Assembly (NCBI GenBank): GCA_024516035.1
Contig: CM044959.1
Span: 28,546,605 to 28,610,604, forward strand
Source: Bactericera cockerelli
Taxonomy: Eukaryota > Arthropoda > Insecta > Hemiptera > Triozidae
Length of the DNA stretch: 64,000 nucleotides
Direction: 5' to 3'
Under the pieces are notes generated by a model that was not told the DNA's origin, searched no databases, and worked only from the letters and a program-made list of their open reading frames with translations. A program made the position numbers and the translations under genes. Numbering within the stretch: the stretch's first letter is position 1; each line of letters starts with the position of its first letter. Positions 46,401 to 57,235 of the stretch are shown piece by piece.

Positions 46401-47886
46401 ATTACCCACGAGTAAGTACCTTTTCTTGAGGAAGTTAAAGCTCATGCCGAAAAGTGTGGGACTCAGACATGGACCGCCCGGTATCCCTGGTTGCCTACCC
46501 TAACTAAAACCCGCGGCTCCTCGTCAATACTAGACCATACCTTTGTGGGACTGTTAAATATTACTTCAAGTACCTAAGCATTGTATTTTTCCAAAACTGG
46601 AGTTAGTAGTTAAAAAAAAAAAAATGCTTTCTCCAAATGAAATGGTTAGTTCATTTTACTTTGCTTATTCATAAATTTTCATCCAATTATTTTATGTCAG
46701 ATCTTTTTTCTTTCTATAAATCAATAATTTCTATCTGCATAGAACTCTCTCATAGGTTTCACTTCTAATCGTACTTCTGAGGACATTCAAGTCATCATAA
46801 ATCAGACAAATAGCAGCATGAAGCAAGGATTTACCATTACATAGATCCTAGATCTGGCCATTGAGAAACTTCTTGTAAATGAACCACTGCCAACAGGTTA
46901 TTGGTAAGAGCTATGAATTTAATAACATAGGTTCGTATACTTTCATTACTTTGGTAGGTAGTGATGTAACTGTGTAACTAATGTACCAAGTTAGTTATAC
47001 AGGGACCGTCATAAGTCCGATAAAGGCTGAATATCTTCCAATTGGCTTCAGGTTTGGAATTGAAACTTAGCATGGTCTAATGGTTTGTAAAAAAAACTAC
47101 TTGAAGAGAACTTTTAATTTTCAGGAGTTATATTTTTTTAAATAGAAGGATGTGTTATGTTCACATCAGTTTATTATTTTTTCGAGAAAAAACTAAGAAT
47201 TACCTATATTTTAAATATCTAGGTCATCCAACGACTTTGTTGCCCCAAAGGTTTTACGCCCGTGACTGAATTCTCTTTCGGGATTTTTAATAAACCTTTC
47301 TTCTTGCATATATCTTCATCTAAGACGTTTTCAATGAAATAGCAGCTCCCTGGATATTGTAGCCCTTATGAAGATGCATTATTCAGTGGGTTTTTATAAT
47401 TATTTCAAAATATTAGCAGCCCAATTTTTCAATATAATAATAATAATACTCTTTAGTGGAAAGTAACCACCACCACACGAGGTTAATGCCCAAGTATTTT
47501 CTGCCAAACTCAAATTAATGAGGAAAAATTCATGCACTGGGTGGGATTCGAACCAACGGATCCCTACGCTACATGGATTACCAGACTAGCGCGGCAACCA
47601 CTTAACTACCAGTATTAGGTATTATATTAATTTTATTCTTTTTTTTCTCCCTTTTATTCTTTTTTTCTCTTTTATGCATATTATTCATAATGATATATTT
47701 TTAATGCCTGTAAAAATAACAAATTTCAAGGACTTACGAGGTGGCTTGTTTAATTTTGCGGTGGTCATAGGGTTCATACTCGGCGGATTCTTCGGTAGTT
47801 CTGGTGGTTGGATCTCCAGGGACCTCAATGGTAAGCGTCCCATTTGCTGCTTTAATGTTGGAACTCATTTCAGTTTTTACTGTCAT
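40408..47886 (-). CDS. SLC36-type proton-coupled amino acid transporter-like gene B, eight exons, intact
   Basis: Exons 47886-47738, 46179-46029, 45408-45287, 43930-43846, 43045-42770, 41652-41455, 41164-41008 and 40664-40408, giving 464 codons and TGA at 40410-40408. The frame is kept at every junction. The ATG at 47886 is the first in the exon frame; a reading frame extending to 47946 begins with TTG, not ATG. Family signatures: YEPYDHRK before TM1, ASLGTGILAIPHAFKNSGYL, VVAQHVLCRKKKIPSL, NLKLLAPFSTLATA, MPLENEMRSP, GYLKYGPDTAGSITLNLP, FALPQYVSFNIIW and LIPNLELFISLIG. Length and the ~11-helix pattern fit the Aa_trans family, whose members carry amino acids with protons across plasma or lysosomal membranes. 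Exon 6/7 of B is one exon in A. The acceptor of exon 2 (CCATAAG) has a poor pyrimidine tract but is set by the match to gene A. Substrate cannot be told from sequence. Confidence 0.9.
41770..41967. repeat. 66-bp tandem repeat, three units, in intron 5 of gene B
   Basis: Units start CAATGTTGGAGGTTTTTC and end ATTACACTCCAT. The length is divisible by three, which creates an open frame with a 22-residue repeat, but it lies in an intron and is not a gene. Confidence 0.9.
42592..42757 (+). repeat. Dispersed element E, copy 2, in intron 5 of gene B
   Basis: One 5' unit (GTCTGGCTGGGGGACTATAA), then the body GGGGGCCCTTGTCAATT through ACGATGACGCCACC and a short AAGAAGAAG tail that reaches within 13 bp of exon 5. 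Confidence 0.7.
43240..43575 (+). mobile_element. tRNA-derived SINE, family B, 5'-truncated
   Basis: Starts at GACTACTGCCCGTAGTCC without the A box, keeps the B box GAGTTCAACTCCCGG, the CCCAGGCTGGGTGAGG body and the AAGAAGAAG tail. Very similar to the copy at 25323. It lies in intron 4 of gene B, antisense to the gene. Confidence 0.88.
44127..44407 (-). mobile_element. tRNA-derived SINE, family C
   Basis: Minus strand head AGTCACCGTGGCAGAGTGAG (A box region) and GGTTCGATTCCCAGC (B box), body with TTGGATGTTCGGGGTCCACT and GAGTAGCTGCTTC, ending in the TTCTTTGTGTTATTATGTC stretch (plus-strand sense). It lies in intron 3 of gene B. Confidence 0.75.
44855..44940. repeat. Short inverted repeat, possible small MITE
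   Basis: ATCCCACTGA at 44861 and its inverse TCAGTGGGAT at 44925 enclose AACAATTT…AATTGTT, about 85 bp in all. Only one copy is in the window. Confidence 0.35.
45015..45232. repeat. Cluster of GGTGTTACC-NNNN-GGTAACACC palindromes in intron 3 of gene B
   Basis: Five copies of an approximately 20-bp palindrome (centres near 45027, 45091, 45125, 45179 and 45217), for example GTGTTACCATTTGGTAACAC and GGTGTTACCAAACGGTAACA. Several are flanked by CCGGCAC/GTGCCGG. The cluster ends about 55 bp from exon 3. The spacer bases vary (AAAT, ATTT, AAAA, AAAC) while the stems are almost fixed. Confidence 0.85.
45525..45785 (-). mobile_element. Diverged SINE-B-related 3' segment, copy 2
   Basis: Sister of 25760-25975, with ATGCCCTTCCTAACGC, GGCGCCAATGATTGTGTT, TGTCTTTTGG and ATCTGTTTAA in order. 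It lies in intron 2 of gene B. Confidence 0.5.
47434..47612 (-). mobile_element. tRNA-derived SINE, family A
   Basis: AATAATAATAATACTCTTTA tail, minus-strand B box GGTTCGAATCCCACCCAGTG and A-box side TAGTTAAGTGGTTGCCGCG. It lies in intron 1 of gene B. Confidence 0.8.
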
Positions 47887-50514
47887 CTTTTTAAACTTTT
47901 TTGAAAATGTTGAAACGTTGATTAGTACAACTCCGTAAACACGCAAGACAGTAAAAATAGGAATATCAATAAATTATTATTATCATTTATGCTTTTAATT
48001 TAAAAAATTATATTAATAATAAATTGATTCTAAGGTAACATATTTTTAAAAATATAATTATAAAAACAAATAAATCACACTATAAGCACAAATATATGTA
48101 TGTTCCAAAGATAATCACACTATGTTCACGTGATTTTGTTTGCATCTCATACTTTCACCATAACAGAATTTATTCCAATCTTGTTTTCAAACATACCGAG
48201 TTAAGACAAGGCCGACTATAAAATAACGTAAAAAGAGGCAAAAGCTCCTGCGTATCTCGTTCTGAGGATAGTACTGGGCACGAGTTGTCACGTTCGGAGA
48301 AACTTGATTGGCAAATCTCTGCCAAAATTGAAAACCAAGTCAAACAGGTATCTGTTCAGAAGATTTATACTTGTATAAAGAACTATTAGACTAGTAATAT
48401 TGCGCGTATGGGCAAATAAATACTGGAGAGATACTGCACCTAATTTTTAAATATCTTCATAAATGTACGATTCTACAGAGTGAGATAAGTCGAGGTGCCT
48501 ACACTGTGGTTAGGTGAGCGACAATGTGGTTTTGAACGGGTAAATTACATACCACCACTATCTTGACATATAGATACGTACTTACATAACTATAGGTATG
48601 ATGTAAAATATTATGAGTATTATTGGATTTTGTTTAGGCTTAAATTGTGTAGCAGTCTCAACCGTTTCCAAAATTAATTTTTACCTAATATGTAGGGTAT
48701 ATTTTCTTACTGTTCGATTTGTAATCATTCCAGCAAAAGGAAACCAAATCAAACTCAAATTATTATTCACAATTTTGTGGAATCTTAATTTTGCTCGGAG
48801 GTTTTTTCCCTTAGTGTCGAGTGTGCAATAAAAGAAATAACTTGAAATCGAAAGAATACGACATGAGTGAAAATCTTCTACGCGACTAAGTTGCAGGATT
48901 AAGCCCGTGTGAGAACTCTGCTAGTTTAAGAGAAGTCATTAAAAATGATTCAAGATCTTTGAACATAAAAATAGTATTACCTAATATTTCCGAGAAATTT
49001 CTACTATTAGAAATCGGAAGTATATTTTAAGGGTGTAATCCAATATAGAGACGCAGACCAGTGTTGAGCTGAAGGGATAAGTTTGGGAAAAGATGGATGG
49101 AAAAGAAGGGGGGGATGTTGAATTAGGGAGGTGTGGAGAGGAAAATATACATAAGAGACCGCCCCAGACATCAAATAAAATTGGGAAAGAGTGAAACAAA
49201 AGAAGAAGATTATCTGTAGGTACGTGGATTGTCACAAATGAACTGTCTAATCTTGAGAACCTCTCGCCACATGGAATGGACTATAATAGACTACTAATAA
49301 GTGCTGTTGTTATTGTTGTTGTGACCTGTGTCTGGTTCAGTCCAAGTTAAAATCCATAGCAATTTAGTATGCAAATGTAAGAGCATTATACGATACAAAA
49401 AACACAAGTCAAGTGCAAACTGCCATCATTAATTTGTTTCTCGAGAATTCGCAATGGTCTCTTTGGTTCTCTAGAGAGGAGACAATTTCATTCAGTATGT
49501 TGGTTTTAAAATAACCTGAAGATCTTCGTCTTAGAATGGATAAATTATACAATATGAATTTATTTTTAACTTGATTTTGCGAAGCAATATTTTTGTTGTT
49601 AATTTCATAAATCTTTTGCGGACCGATTGAGGTTTACCTATATTTTTAGCTTTGCAATTTTGCAACAAAAAGAAAATTCTTTAGCTGTGTATTCGTGTGT
49701 TATTTCTCATAATATTATGTAAAGAGCCAGAGGAAGTGAAGAGTCAAATTGGACTGCGAAGTATTTAGTTTTTTTTCAATAGCTATGAGATTTAGTCCAC
49801 TTGACTCGATAGCTGATAATCCCAGATTATCGCTAGCCAGGGGGCTGTTTTTCTCTCCACGAGATCAACTAATCAGGATCAGTGGTGTGTGTATGTGTGA
49901 ATGTGGGGTCGAGCAGTATGGTCCTCTTCGTTCGTTTTACCTATGTATTTCTTTATAATAATAATAATAATAGACCCTTAATAACAGGGACGGCCAAACT
50001 GTGGTCACCGGAGGAAAACGCAAGGACATTTTCGGGGAACTGCAAAGCATTGAGATATTTTAACCAAGAAAAATGGTCGAGGCCTGGATTTTGTGATTTT
50101 CGAAATATTGATGTAATTTTCGTGCCAACGTTTCAAAAAAAATATCACCTTCCACTTTCAAAGTGTCTTCAGAATGATCGGTGATCTTCTTTCTTCACAT
50201 CTTATTCAGTGAGGAAATTCCATATATATTATGTCGCCTGGTGGAGGGTAGGCCCTATAACTGGCGCAATCGAAGGGTCTTTTCATAGTATGTGTGTATT
50301 TTGAAGCAGTTTTGAAGACATTTCAATGTCCTAGTGCTTCTGGATACTTTTTTGGATCAGTTTTCAAGACACTAGAATTCGATTTCATGGACCTTTTACA
50401 CTGGGAGTTCCTGACAAGTTGCCTTCGGCTCTATTTCAGCGTCTTGGGATTTTTTCGATGTATATTACAGGGATTTTTTCGTTGAGGGTTTAGGAGAATG
50501 TACCTCTTTTGGGG
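47887..50514. other. Upstream region of gene B, no further gene seen
   Basis: The exon 1 frame continues open for 20 codons upstream of the ATG, so part is 5' UTR or another exon. The rest is AT-rich without a recognisable element or RNA gene. A hydrophobic reading frame at 48613-48831 has no splice or homology support. Confidence 0.4.
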
Positions 50515-50707
50515 GGAACCACCGCTGTTAAAGCATTTTCTTTATGATTAAAGCATTTTTTACTACCTAACCCTCAGTTTAGAGTGCTATTATTACGTGG
50601 TATTATACACAAATAAATGTGAAAAAATCATGCATTAGGTGGGATTCTAACCAACACTGATACCTACGCTACCTGAATTACCAAAATAGCACCTCGACTA
50701 CCAATAC
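50515..50707 (-). mobile_element. tRNA-derived SINE, family A, degraded
   Basis: Body CTACCTAACCCTCAGTTTAG with TATTATTACGTGGT, then CATGCATTAGGTGGGATTCT and CCTACGCTACCTGAATTACC, a diverged version of the copies at 18383 and 47434. Confidence 0.6.
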
Positions 50708-51164
50708 ACGGATTCTCATTCTGTTCTCAAAATAATTATAGCATCCGTGGATATTCTGGATATTTATTATTCCAACAATCAAATTAAACTCGTACGTATG
50801 TATCTTTGAAAACTGATATACCTACCTACTTAGTTTTCTAATCAACTACCTAATGGGAGTACCTGTAGTGAGGTTACCTGTAGAACTGTACCTACTTGAT
50901 AAACTCTCATTTATTATAGAGTTTGATCTCCGTCTCTGGTCGATAAGTACCTCCTAATTCTCTTGATTAACTTTCGAGTACCCACTGATAAATTTGCTAG
51001 CTTGCCTTGATTGATTTGTTTGAAAATTGTCTAGACGATTTTCTGGAAATTCAACCCCCGGTGAGCTTTGAAGCGTGGAAGGGAACTTGGCAATGGTATA
51101 AACACACAGCAGTGCCCCTGGTCAGAACCAGGGCCACGTAATCAGTGAACTTATTACACGATTA

Positions 51165-51312
51165 AAATAGAGAAGTTAGTTGATGGCATGGATGTTCAGA
51201 ACTATTACCTGCTGATGAGAGCAAATAAGGTCGAAACAGCTGTCCAGGTATGTTCTGATATTCATGTTGTACATCTAGAACAACTTCTCACTTTTCTGTT
51301 TATACTGATTAT
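51165..51312. repeat. Relative of the 26026-26235 dispersed repeat
   Basis: ATTAAAATAGAGAAGTTAGT, ACTATTACCTGCTGATGAGA, TGTCCAGGTATGTTCTGATA and CAACTTCTCACTTTTCTG follow in the same order as at 26088-26230. Confidence 0.6.
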
Positions 51313-51813
51313 ACTGATGCGAATCATTTTTTTTTATTCTTCTAACTTTACGACTTTTTGACCTAATGTACCACACGAAGGTTCCTGCCGTGCAACAAAA
51401 ATACGACTTTTTGAAGAATCCATAAAATCGCGAGCAGGGGTGCTTTGTTTCAGCTATGAGATAAAAAAAGGCCCTAAGTTTTATTTTTAGCTCCATTGGG
51501 ATTACCAGTATGATAAATTTCCAGTATAACAAAACTTGAGGAGGAAAAGGTTCGGCTAAAAGGAGTAATGAGAAGGCCGAGGGGCCCCCTAAAAAATAAT
51601 CCCATTTTTGACCATAACTCCGCCACTGGTTGCTGAAGCAAACTCGTGTGAAAAAAAAGACACTGACGGTAATTGAACACAAGACCTCTCAGTTCTGAAC
51701 GCCTAAAATCACCTATGAGGTTAGTGTTGAAGATGTAAACGATAGGGGGTGAAAATGGTGCGCAATGTGAACATAATATGGAGCATGAGACCTTCACCTC
51801 TCGACATCAAGCA

Positions 51814-52060
51814 TCTCTATATAAAAAAACAGAAAAAAGGACTACCTACCTACCTACCTACCTATGTTTGTTTGTCCGGAGTTGTTTAGCCAAAACGGTA
51901 AGAGATAGCGAAAAATGTCTCAGAATTGACCCCCCAAAACCATTATCGCTTTGTCCAGAAAAATTATAAAAGTTCAAAAAGGCATTGCTGTCCAGCAGTA
52001 CGGCCATGCCTTAGTAAATTTGAAATTTAGTCCCGTTGCAAAGCACGGGCAAACGGCTAG
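51814..52060 (+). mobile_element. Helitron-like element, 247 bp
   Basis: Starts TCTCTATATAAAAAAACAG after an A. Ends with stem-loop CCCGTTGCAAAGCACGGG, nine bases and CTAG before T. Different interior from the 28781 copy, with CTACCTAC repeats and GTTTGTCCGGAGTTG, so it is a separate family of the same class. Confidence 0.7.
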
Positions 52061-52761
52061 TACTCGTATATAATCCGTGTATGGAGGTTTCTATATACAG
52101 GGTGGACCAAAAAAACGTTTACACCCGTTAATGGTAGATTACTGACGACATTTCTAGGACGGATCTGCAATCCGTTTTTTCGGATTCGCCTTTATAACTG
52201 CACAAAGTGATTTTTAGCAACTTTCTGAAAAAGTCCGACTTTGGATTATTCTTCAAGTCAGAACTTTTTTCCTGTTTAAGATGAGTTGATTCTGAACAAT
52301 TTTGCAGAAAGCCAACAAAATTTCGATGTTTCTAGCTACACTACTTTGTTTTTTACGGTTTGGTTTGGCATCTTTTTTGACACCTGAATAGAAAAAAAAT
52401 TCTCATGTAATTTTTTTACACTTTGAAACACTCAAGATTTGCCCGAGCAAATTTTGTCACAGACATGTGTTAGTTTGATAAAAGTTGGCGGCCAACCCAA
52501 GGATGCTAAAAAATAATTTTAGGATTTTTTATCACGTGATCATCTGGGTAAACAAACCAGGTAAGTCTCAAAAAATGATGTTCAAAATCTTAAAAGTGTT
52601 GACCGTGTAGGGTCGTCTTGTACTCAAAGCGTAATTAGCTATTTATGTCTGATAATTATTTTCCTTGGAATTAATTAAAGGCCAGTGAAATGAATGATTG
52701 TTTGTTTCTCGATGATAGTTTTCAAGCATATTTTTCTGCATTCTATGAAATATTATCTTTA

Positions 52762-53599
52762 GAGCCCGTTCACACCAAAACAGTTTTTACTGGAACAGTT
52801 TTTTTACTGTGTCCAGTAAAAAAACTGTTTCTCAGAGTGTGTTCACACAGGCTACAAACAGTATTTTTACTGGTCCTACTTTTCCATGCTTTTCTTTATG
52901 TTCATTCGTGATAAAGCCTTTGAACGTGATGGATGTGAATACATTAATGCTTTTGTACTGGTACCGGCAACGACAACGAAGGAATAAGAGAAGATGGTGG
53001 AATCATCCCTTAGTGGCACAAAGGTATCAAAAAGGAGCATTTCTAAATTTAATTTAATAATTAGTGAGGCGCTAGAGCCGAATTTATGATTTTCCAAAAA
53101 GGCCCTTATTTGGCCCTAATTCGGCCCTAGTAGGTGACGAAAGGCCCTAACACTAACCCTAGATAGCAGCAAGTCATACCTATCTATAGAACCTAGTTTG
53201 AACCAGATCGCCACCAAAAAGTCATTTGCTCGCCCCGATTTCCATTGTAGCGCCTCACAAATAGACACGAATTAATTTTCATTCGAAAAATACGATATTA
53301 TAATAGGTTTCAGAAACAATAAAAACTGTGCCGACTGCAGTGTGAACATCTCCATTTGATTGTACAAGCGACTGGATGTAGAAACAGTTTTTTTACTGGG
53401 CCAGTTTTTCTACTGTTTCCGTTTCTAGTGGCAAAATCTGATGTAAAAATCTGTCGATCCAGTTTTTTTACTGTTAACAGTAAAACGTTGCCGATGTGAA
53501 CGCTCTCATTTAAATGTATGCGCCACTCAGTAAAAATACTGGACCAGTAAAATTACTGTCCCAGTAAAAAAACTGTTTTTAGTCGGTGTGAACGGGCTC
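52762..53599. mobile_element. 838-bp PIF/Harbinger-like element with TTA target duplication
   Basis: Ends GAGCCCGTTCACACC and GGTGTGAACGGGCTC, both flanked by TTA (52759-52761 and 53600-53602), the 3-bp duplication typical of PIF/Harbinger. Subterminal motifs CAGTTTTTTTACTG and CCAGTAAAAAAACTG repeat many times near both ends. The interior holds a fragment resembling Harbinger transposase. Confidence 0.85.
52929..53057 (+). pseudogene. Harbinger-type transposase N-terminal remnant
   Basis: Frame from an ATG at 52929 reads a short hydrophobic stretch, a basic run (RQRQRRNKRRWW) and NHPLVAQRYQKGAFLNL before a stop. Many insect Harbinger transposases start with an Arg-rich stretch followed by a W-V-H-P … G-x-F motif, which this resembles. 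The catalytic domain is absent. It is the best clue to the autonomous parent. Confidence 0.55.
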
Positions 53600-53884
53600 T
53601 TAAACTTCTTGAGTTTTTTTAGTACAAGTTACATTATTATAATTCGGATGCTGAAATGGCAGATACGCATTTAGCATATGGAGCTGCCATCAGGAACATT
53701 TGGGATCACGTGAAAAACATAGTTTACGAAATCTGGTAGCAAGAATCCTGTTGACATTCGATGACCTGATAGAAAAACCTGGAATCTTCCGCAACATTCG
53801 ACGGAACATGATGAAGAGGTTCAACCTTTGCATCCAGGAAGGTGGACGCCACTTCCAACATTTCCTCTAAGGGAATTGAGAAGG

Positions 53885-53885
<1 letters not shown>

Positions 53886-53980
<95 letters not shown>

Positions 53981-53985
53981 CAAGA
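53886..53985. repeat. (GA)n microsatellite
   Basis: About 100 bp of GA repeats with two interruptions (GGCAAAG). The Arg-Glu frame it produces is not a gene. Confidence 0.95.
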
Positions 53986-54689
53986 AGGTAGAGGGACAGT
54001 TCCGAGTTAGAACTAAGGTACTAAAGTCACCATTGGTTTCAAAAAATTGTGTGAGGAGAATCCATAGTGTTTACTATGGCTAAATAAAAAATGGCAACAG
54101 TCTTTTTATTTTGTAGTCATGAATTTTTGCTGACTCTGGCGTTCGGACCGGGTGGACTAGCTTACCACTGAGCTAATCGTACGCGTCTAATCGTTTCTCA
54201 TTGAACATACTAACACAAAATGTTTTTTTAAGTACCTTTTTGTTTATATCAAAATACATAGTATAAAACAAAATAAAGACTGCAAAAGTTTATTAATTTT
54301 ACAAAATATTATCTTGTTTTTTTCAAGACTTCTATTAAGAGTTGGCAATCGGTAAATATTTGTTATTTAATTAGTATTGTTTATGATAGAAGAACCTACC
54401 TACATATTTACCTGGATTTATTTCATAAACTCTATTTTCGTTTGGAAAATTCGCTAGTTTTTTTTTCTCTCGTAGGGAAGCATAAGAAAAACCATCCTTA
54501 CATTATCAAGGCAGTTTCTCAGGGGCTTACATGAATAATAATTATGTGTATTGTGATACCAATAGTATCTGATATAACTCAATTTACAGATGGTATTACC
54601 CCCAAAAAAACCATAAGTTGTTGGTGTTACAACAGGTGACATACAGGTACGAATAAAATATTCCATCAGATTTTTTTGATAATTAAAAT

Positions 54690-54775
54690 AATATTGACCG
54701 TCGAGAATTGAACCTCGGTCACGCGACTAACACTCTTAGCACTACCACATCTAGCTAACACCACTGACAATCTGT
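54690..54775 (-). mobile_element. tRNA-like fragment inside the 3.3-kb element
   Basis: Minus strand: TAGCTAGATGTGGTAGTGC (A-box-like), then GACCGAGGTTCAATTCTCG (B-box-like) in tRNA order and spacing. Acceptor halves do not pair, so this is probably a SINE head or tRNA pseudogene. Confidence 0.45.
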
Positions 54776-55649
54776 GAAGCACGAAATTTTTCATTTGAAT
54801 TTTCCTAAACTGGCTGATGAAGGCATGCGAGACCGCGGTATTCAAAAAAAGCAATGTAAACAAGTTTTGTAAACAATACAAGACGCCCTTACACAGTCTA
54901 CAGCTAGAAAACTCTTAGGATTTTTGAAGAGTTTTTGGCAAACATCTAATATTTTTTCCCAGAAGATCACGTGATAAAAAATCGTAAAATTATTTTTTAG
55001 CATCCTCGGAACGGCCGCCAACTTTTATCAAACTTGCCCATGTCTGTGCCAAAATTTGTTCGGACAAATGTCGAGTGTTTTATTTAGTAAAAAAGTTTTT
55101 TTGGGTGTTTTTTTTCTGTTCAGGTGTAAAAAAATATGACAAACCAAATCGTAAAAAACAAAGTAGTGTAGCTAGAATCATCGAAATTTTGTTGGCTTTC
55201 TGCAAAATTGTTCAGAATCAACTCATCTTAAACAGGAAAAAAGTACTGACCTGAAGAATAAGCCAAAGTCGGACTTTTTTGGAAAGTTGCAAAAAATCAC
55301 TTTGTGCAGTTACGAAGGCGAATCCGAAAAAACGGATTGCACATCCCGCCTGGAAATGTCATCAGTAATCTACCATTAACGGGTGTAAACGTTTTTTTGG
55401 TCCACCCTGTATAATATAGCAACTGTATGGAGTTTGCTATCTAGAAATAACATTATAGTTATTAGTCCATTCAGAGTAGTCAGTAATCCTTATTAGATAC
55501 CTAGCTAGGACATTGAACTTGATTTTCCTTATGCAGACGATAACTTTCATTTACGTATTTGGTTCTCGTCCAAAACGGATAAATCAGAATAGCATGGTTT
55601 TTTTTTTAATTTGAGTTTAACGTTGCTTTCAACTGCATGGTCATATCAC

Positions 55650-55892
55650 GACAAGATGGTAAATTTATAAATTATATTAGGAGGTACCTACCTCGTATAA
55701 TTTATAAATCGTATAATTTATAAATTAATAGTTTTACAGTTTAAAAAAAATCTCTTATAATTTATAAATTTTATTATAATTTATAAATTTGGTTAACTAG
55801 AACTAAATACCAAACTTGTGGGGTTTCGTTGGGTTAGGAGGTACATTATTTGTATACCTCCATCAGTAGACATTTAAGCACCCAGTCAAGAT

Positions 55893-55930
<38 letters not shown>
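55650..55930. repeat. AT palindromic stretch and 34-T tract
   Basis: Repeated TATAATTTATAAATT units (55660-55790), then a poly-T run at about 55892-55925. The T run may be the tail of a minus-strand retroelement, but no body was recognised. Confidence 0.6.
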
Positions 55931-56692
55931 TTGCTTTGTATTGTACGTAGACATTTTGTCAACAAAGTAACCTACCTATAGCTACCAACACAGTACCTAT
56001 CAACTGCTATCTATTATTCAAAGCAACAAAATTTTAACACCAAAATGTATTAAAAATTGCAAGAAATTCTCAACAAAATCTATCATATAGAGACAGAAGG
56101 TAAGTTAGATAAGTAAGTAGAGGATAATTTTGGTAAGTAACCACTGCCTCGTGGTTCGTGGTAACATCATTTCCTCATTGAACATGAAGACATCTCATCA
56201 CGCGGCAAAGTGATTAATATTTCGCTGAGATCTTCTCATGTGCAATCTTACCTTGGAAACCTTGACCCTTCAATCTTGTGTGAATATTTTTGCAAGGTTG
56301 AGAAGACGATCTTGAATGAGTCCACAGCAGTCAGGCTGGATGCGGGTAATTTCCGTATAACCTAATAAAGGATATTATAATACTCTTTAATCAGGTAACC
56401 ACCATGATTAGATTGATTAGTCCGTGATTTTCTTAGTTTGTACATACAAACATCAGCTATTTGAACTTGCAGCCATATTGATTCATGTTATTATTATCAT
56501 AAAAATGTGGCTCATTAGATACACATCAGCACAAACTTATACAATGATACGATCCAGATTAAATAATACTTGTGAGTAGCACATCTGGTATTATGTGCAA
56601 AGGACGCAAAGGTAAACATGTTTGTATCCAAAGTGTTTTATTATTTTTCCCCAAAGATAACTACCTCTACGAGAACAATCTGTTAAAGAATA

Positions 56693-56850
56693 GCCAGCGT
56701 CGATGGCGCGTTGAATGCACCGGTTCACCTTTGAATGCACTTAAGATTACCGAAGTTAAGCAACGTCCAGTGAGGTGAAGACTTCGTGATGTTGGCATTC
56801 CGGCCCAACCCAGGCTGGGTGAGGTTAATCAGGTTTCTGAATTGCCCACC
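56693..56850 (+). mobile_element. 5S rRNA-derived SINE, copy 3
   Basis: Head GCCAGCGTCGATGGCGCG, TTGAATGCACCGGTTC and GATTACCGAAGTTAAGCAAC follow 5S rRNA closely from the 5' end into the internal promoter. CGTGATGTTGGCATTCCGGC and AACCCAGGCTGGGTGAGG form the body. Downstream the body diverges. Confidence 0.85.
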
Positions 56851-57002
56851 TGCTCATTTCTTTCCTTCTTCTTCTGAACTATAGTCTCGGAAAAGTGGCA
56901 GACAAAAAAAGCAAAAGCCCCTGCTCACTTCACCTGGATGTAACCCACGCTACGCACAGTCACTATTTAGATGCTATACGCAAAGAAATGTGATTATGAT
57001 CA

Positions 57003-57235
57003 GCCATAGTCAATGGTACGAGAGTACACCAGTCCTTTTTCTGACACTGAAATTAAGGACATGGATAGGTGACGGTTGTTAATTTGAATTCAAATCCTCG
57101 TGATGCTGGTTATTCCGGGCCCCACTTAGGTTGAGTGGGGTTAATTTAAGTAGCTGGTTTGTGAGTTTCCAATGAATATAGGGTACAACCTCCGTCGTGA
57201 TGACCATTCAGTTAAAATCGATGTTAACCTTCCTC
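57003..57235 (+). mobile_element. 5S rRNA-derived SINE, copy 4
   Basis: Head GCCATAGTCAATGGTACG, AGAGTACACCAGTCC and CTGAAATTAAGGACATGG, then CGTGATGCTGGTTATTCCGG, GTTGAGTGGGGTTAA and AACCTCCGTCGTGATGACC. This copy extends furthest into the body shared with family B. Confidence 0.75.

Larger units (their letters stand above)
52096..55411. mobile_element. 3.3-kb element with ~460-bp inverted arms and TACAGGGTG ends
   Basis: Left end TACAGGGTGGACCAAAAAAA, right end its complement TTTTTTTGGTCCACCCTGTA. The arms match for about 450-460 bp (to ATCACGTGATC near 52545 and the partner near 54970), with small indels. The interior includes a nested Harbinger-like element, a GA microsatellite and a tRNA-like fragment. 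No transposase of its own was recognised. Confidence 0.82.

Noticed and set aside
46990..47170. Possible further TACAGGG-bounded element
   Set aside because: ATACAGGGACCGTCATAAG resembles a left end, but no matching right end was found nearby.
47887..47946. Upstream start for SLC36 gene B
   Set aside because: The frame begins with TTG, not ATG; the first ATG is at 47886.
53828..54010. Arg/Glu-repeat reading frame
   Set aside because: A GA microsatellite read in frame.
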